16,643 nt of DNA from an uncultured Clostridia bacterium (GTDB lineage: Bacteria; Bacillota; Clostridia; Oscillospirales; Ruminococcaceae), in NCBI GenBank assembly GCA_947628385.1, contig CANQZS010000013.1:1-16643 (forward strand), in the 5' to 3' direction. The translations under genes and the position numbers were made by a program. The notes under the pieces were generated by a model. It did not search any database. It was not told the DNA's origin and was given only the letters and a program-made list of their open reading frames with translations. Position 1 is the first letter of the stretch. The number at the start of each line of letters is the position of its first letter. Positions 15,541-16,643 of the stretch are shown piece after piece.

Positions 15541-16643
15541 TTATTCAGCCGTAGTCTTAACCGTCACAATATCCGATTTCAGCATTGTAGTCCACTTACC
15601 GTCAACGTAAGCACGAACAATGTACTTGTACTCGGTATCGGGAATGAGCTTGCCTATCTTTACTGAAAGCTTCTTTGTTTCGGTGAGCTTAACAGCCTTG
15701 CCGTCAACATACTTATAGATAGCATACTTTTCAGCTTCGGGAATTGCTTCCCAAGTGAGCTTTATGCTGTTCTTTGTTGCTGTCGGCTTTGGAATAGGCT
15801 TGTAATAAACCTTTACCGAAATAGTGCCTGAATACTTTGTAGGTGAAAGTCTGCCGCTCTTTGTATAGCGAACAAGGAATTTGTAGGTTTCGCCGTTCTT
15901 CAGCTTCTTGAAAGTTGCCGAAGTGTCGGAGGTTGTCTTTACCTTTACATATTTGCCGTTCTTGTACTGATATACATAGTATTTATCGGCTTTTTCCACC
16001 TTATCCCACTTGATTGTTATGGTATTGCCTTCTGTTTCAGCGGTTATGTTTACCTTATCGGTAAATGTTACAACATTGAAGATGCTTGAATCGAAGGGAT
16101 ATGTTGGATATGTGGGGTATGTAGGATAGTTCGGATAGTTATATCCCGTTGCAGGAATGGTTTCCGTTCTGAGAACATATCCGCATACTGAGCAGGAATA
16201 TACTCTCAAACCTGTTGAAGTTGCTGTGGGCTGAACGGTTACTATACCGCCGTTAGAAATGTGCTGTCCGATGTTTGACCTATCTCCGCAAGAGCATTCG
16301 TGCCAGTGACAAGTGCTGTCATAGTACCAAGCTGTTCCATAGTTATGAGTATGAACGGGAGTATTTGCAGGAATGGTTTCCGTTCTGAGAATGTAACCAC
16401 AAATTGAGCAGGAGTATGTCATAATTCCTGTGCCGGTTTCCGTTGGAGCAACGGTAACAACTCCGCCGTCGGAAATGTGATTGGAAATATCCTCCTTTTC
16501 TCCGCAATCGCATTCGTGCCAGTGAGATGTGCTGTCAGACTTCCACTGTGTATCATAGCTGTGAGAATGGTCGGGGTCGAGTGTAGGAATGGTTTCTGTT
16601 CTCATAACATAGCCGCAAATTGAGCAGGAGTATGTTCTGACAC
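15541..16643 (-). CDS. Surface-type protein with His/Cys-rich repeats and two fibronectin III domains, 5' end outside window
   Basis: The reading frame is open to the right edge; the ATG at 16603-16605 lies inside a repeat (VRTYSCSICGYV precedes it in frame), so it is not the real start. Numbered from that Met, 72-residue repeats end in RTETIP at 2-7, 74-79 and 146-151. Each has a HWHEC.CG motif and a YSCS.CGY motif, which could bind metal. Next is a Tyr/Pro linker (YPNYPTYPTYPTYP, 157-170), then two fibronectin III domains (about 180-266 and 270-352) ending in TTAE. No membrane anchor or LPXTG is at the C-terminus. Such repeat and FN3 architectures are typical of exported proteins of gut Clostridia, but the signal peptide and any catalytic domain would lie upstream, so the function is unknown. 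Confidence 0.85.
   Translation of the reverse strand, partial: VRTYSCSICGYVMRTETIPTLDPDHSHSYDTQWKSDSTSHWHECDCGEKEDISNHISDGGVVTVAPTETGTGIMTYSCSICGYILRTETIPANTPVHTHNYGTAWYYDSTCHWHECSCGDRSNIGQHISNGGIVTVQPTATSTGLRVYSCSVCGYVLRTETIPATGYNYPNYPTYPTYPTYPFDSSIFNVVTFTDKVNITAETEGNTITIKWDKVEKADKYYVYQYKNGKYVKVKTTSDTSATFKKLKNGETYKFLVRYTKSGRLSPTKYSGTISVKVYYKPIPKPTATKNSIKLTWEAIPEAEKYAIYKYVDGKAVKLTETKKLSVKIGKLIPDTEYKYIVRAYVDGKWTTMLKSDIVTVKTTAE
16151..16643 (-). repeat. 216-bp tandem coding repeat
   Basis: The sequence GCAGGAATGGTTTC (plus strand) or a one-base variant recurs at 16151, 16367 and 16583, exactly 216 bases apart, which equals 72 codons. Two full units and part of a third are visible; the array continues past the window edge. 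The copies are similar but not identical, so the duplication is not very recent. Confidence 0.85.

Noticed and set aside
16151..16643. Regular spaced repeats as a CRISPR array
   Set aside because: The period is 216 bases, in frame, and the copies are similar along their length; this is a protein-coding tandem repeat.

Overview
The window looks like chromosomal DNA from a low-GC, Gram-positive gut-type Clostridia bacterium (Ruminococcus or another Oscillospiraceae is my inference). The grounds are roughly 40% GC by eye, strong AGGAGG-type ribosome binding sites, TTGACA/TATAAT promoters with extended -10 elements, a secreted Big_2-type nuclease, and a surface-type fibronectin III protein with His/Cys-rich repeats.

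The main content (316-13357, minus strand) is a complete, uninterrupted type 1 BREX phage-defence operon in canonical order: brxA, brxB, brxC, pglX, pglZ, brxL. The intergenic gaps are only 1, 15, 13, 17 and 15 bases, and each gene has its own ribosome binding site. A near-consensus promoter (-35 TTGAAA, 17-base spacer, TATAAT with TG extension) lies about 40 bases before brxA, and a hairpin plus T-tract terminator lies about 120 bases after brxL. In this family PglX methylates an asymmetric site to mark self DNA, PglZ, BrxB and BrxC support modification and exclusion, and BrxL is needed to block unmodified phage. I see no frameshift or inactivating change in any of the six genes, and no brxR-type regulator is visible.

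Left of the operon (1-182) is a fragment of a class I SAM methyltransferase that loses family resemblance near position 84. A 15-bp exact direct repeat at 85-99 and 13417-13431 brackets the operon, which hints at an insertion or recombination boundary.

Right of the operon (13581-14985, minus strand) is a secreted DNA/RNA non-specific endonuclease with a Big_2 domain. An in-frame amber codon cuts it off from a still-open 67-residue Cys/His tail. Its upstream region has two promoters, a perfect 10-bp inverted repeat, and a 39-bp promoter module that is repeated upstream of brxA. Next come a small plus-strand XRE-family regulator (15074-15385) with its own terminator, and a convergent, 5'-truncated minus-strand gene (15541-16643) for a repeat-containing, fibronectin III surface-type protein.

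No tRNA, rRNA, CRISPR array or transposase gene was recognised.
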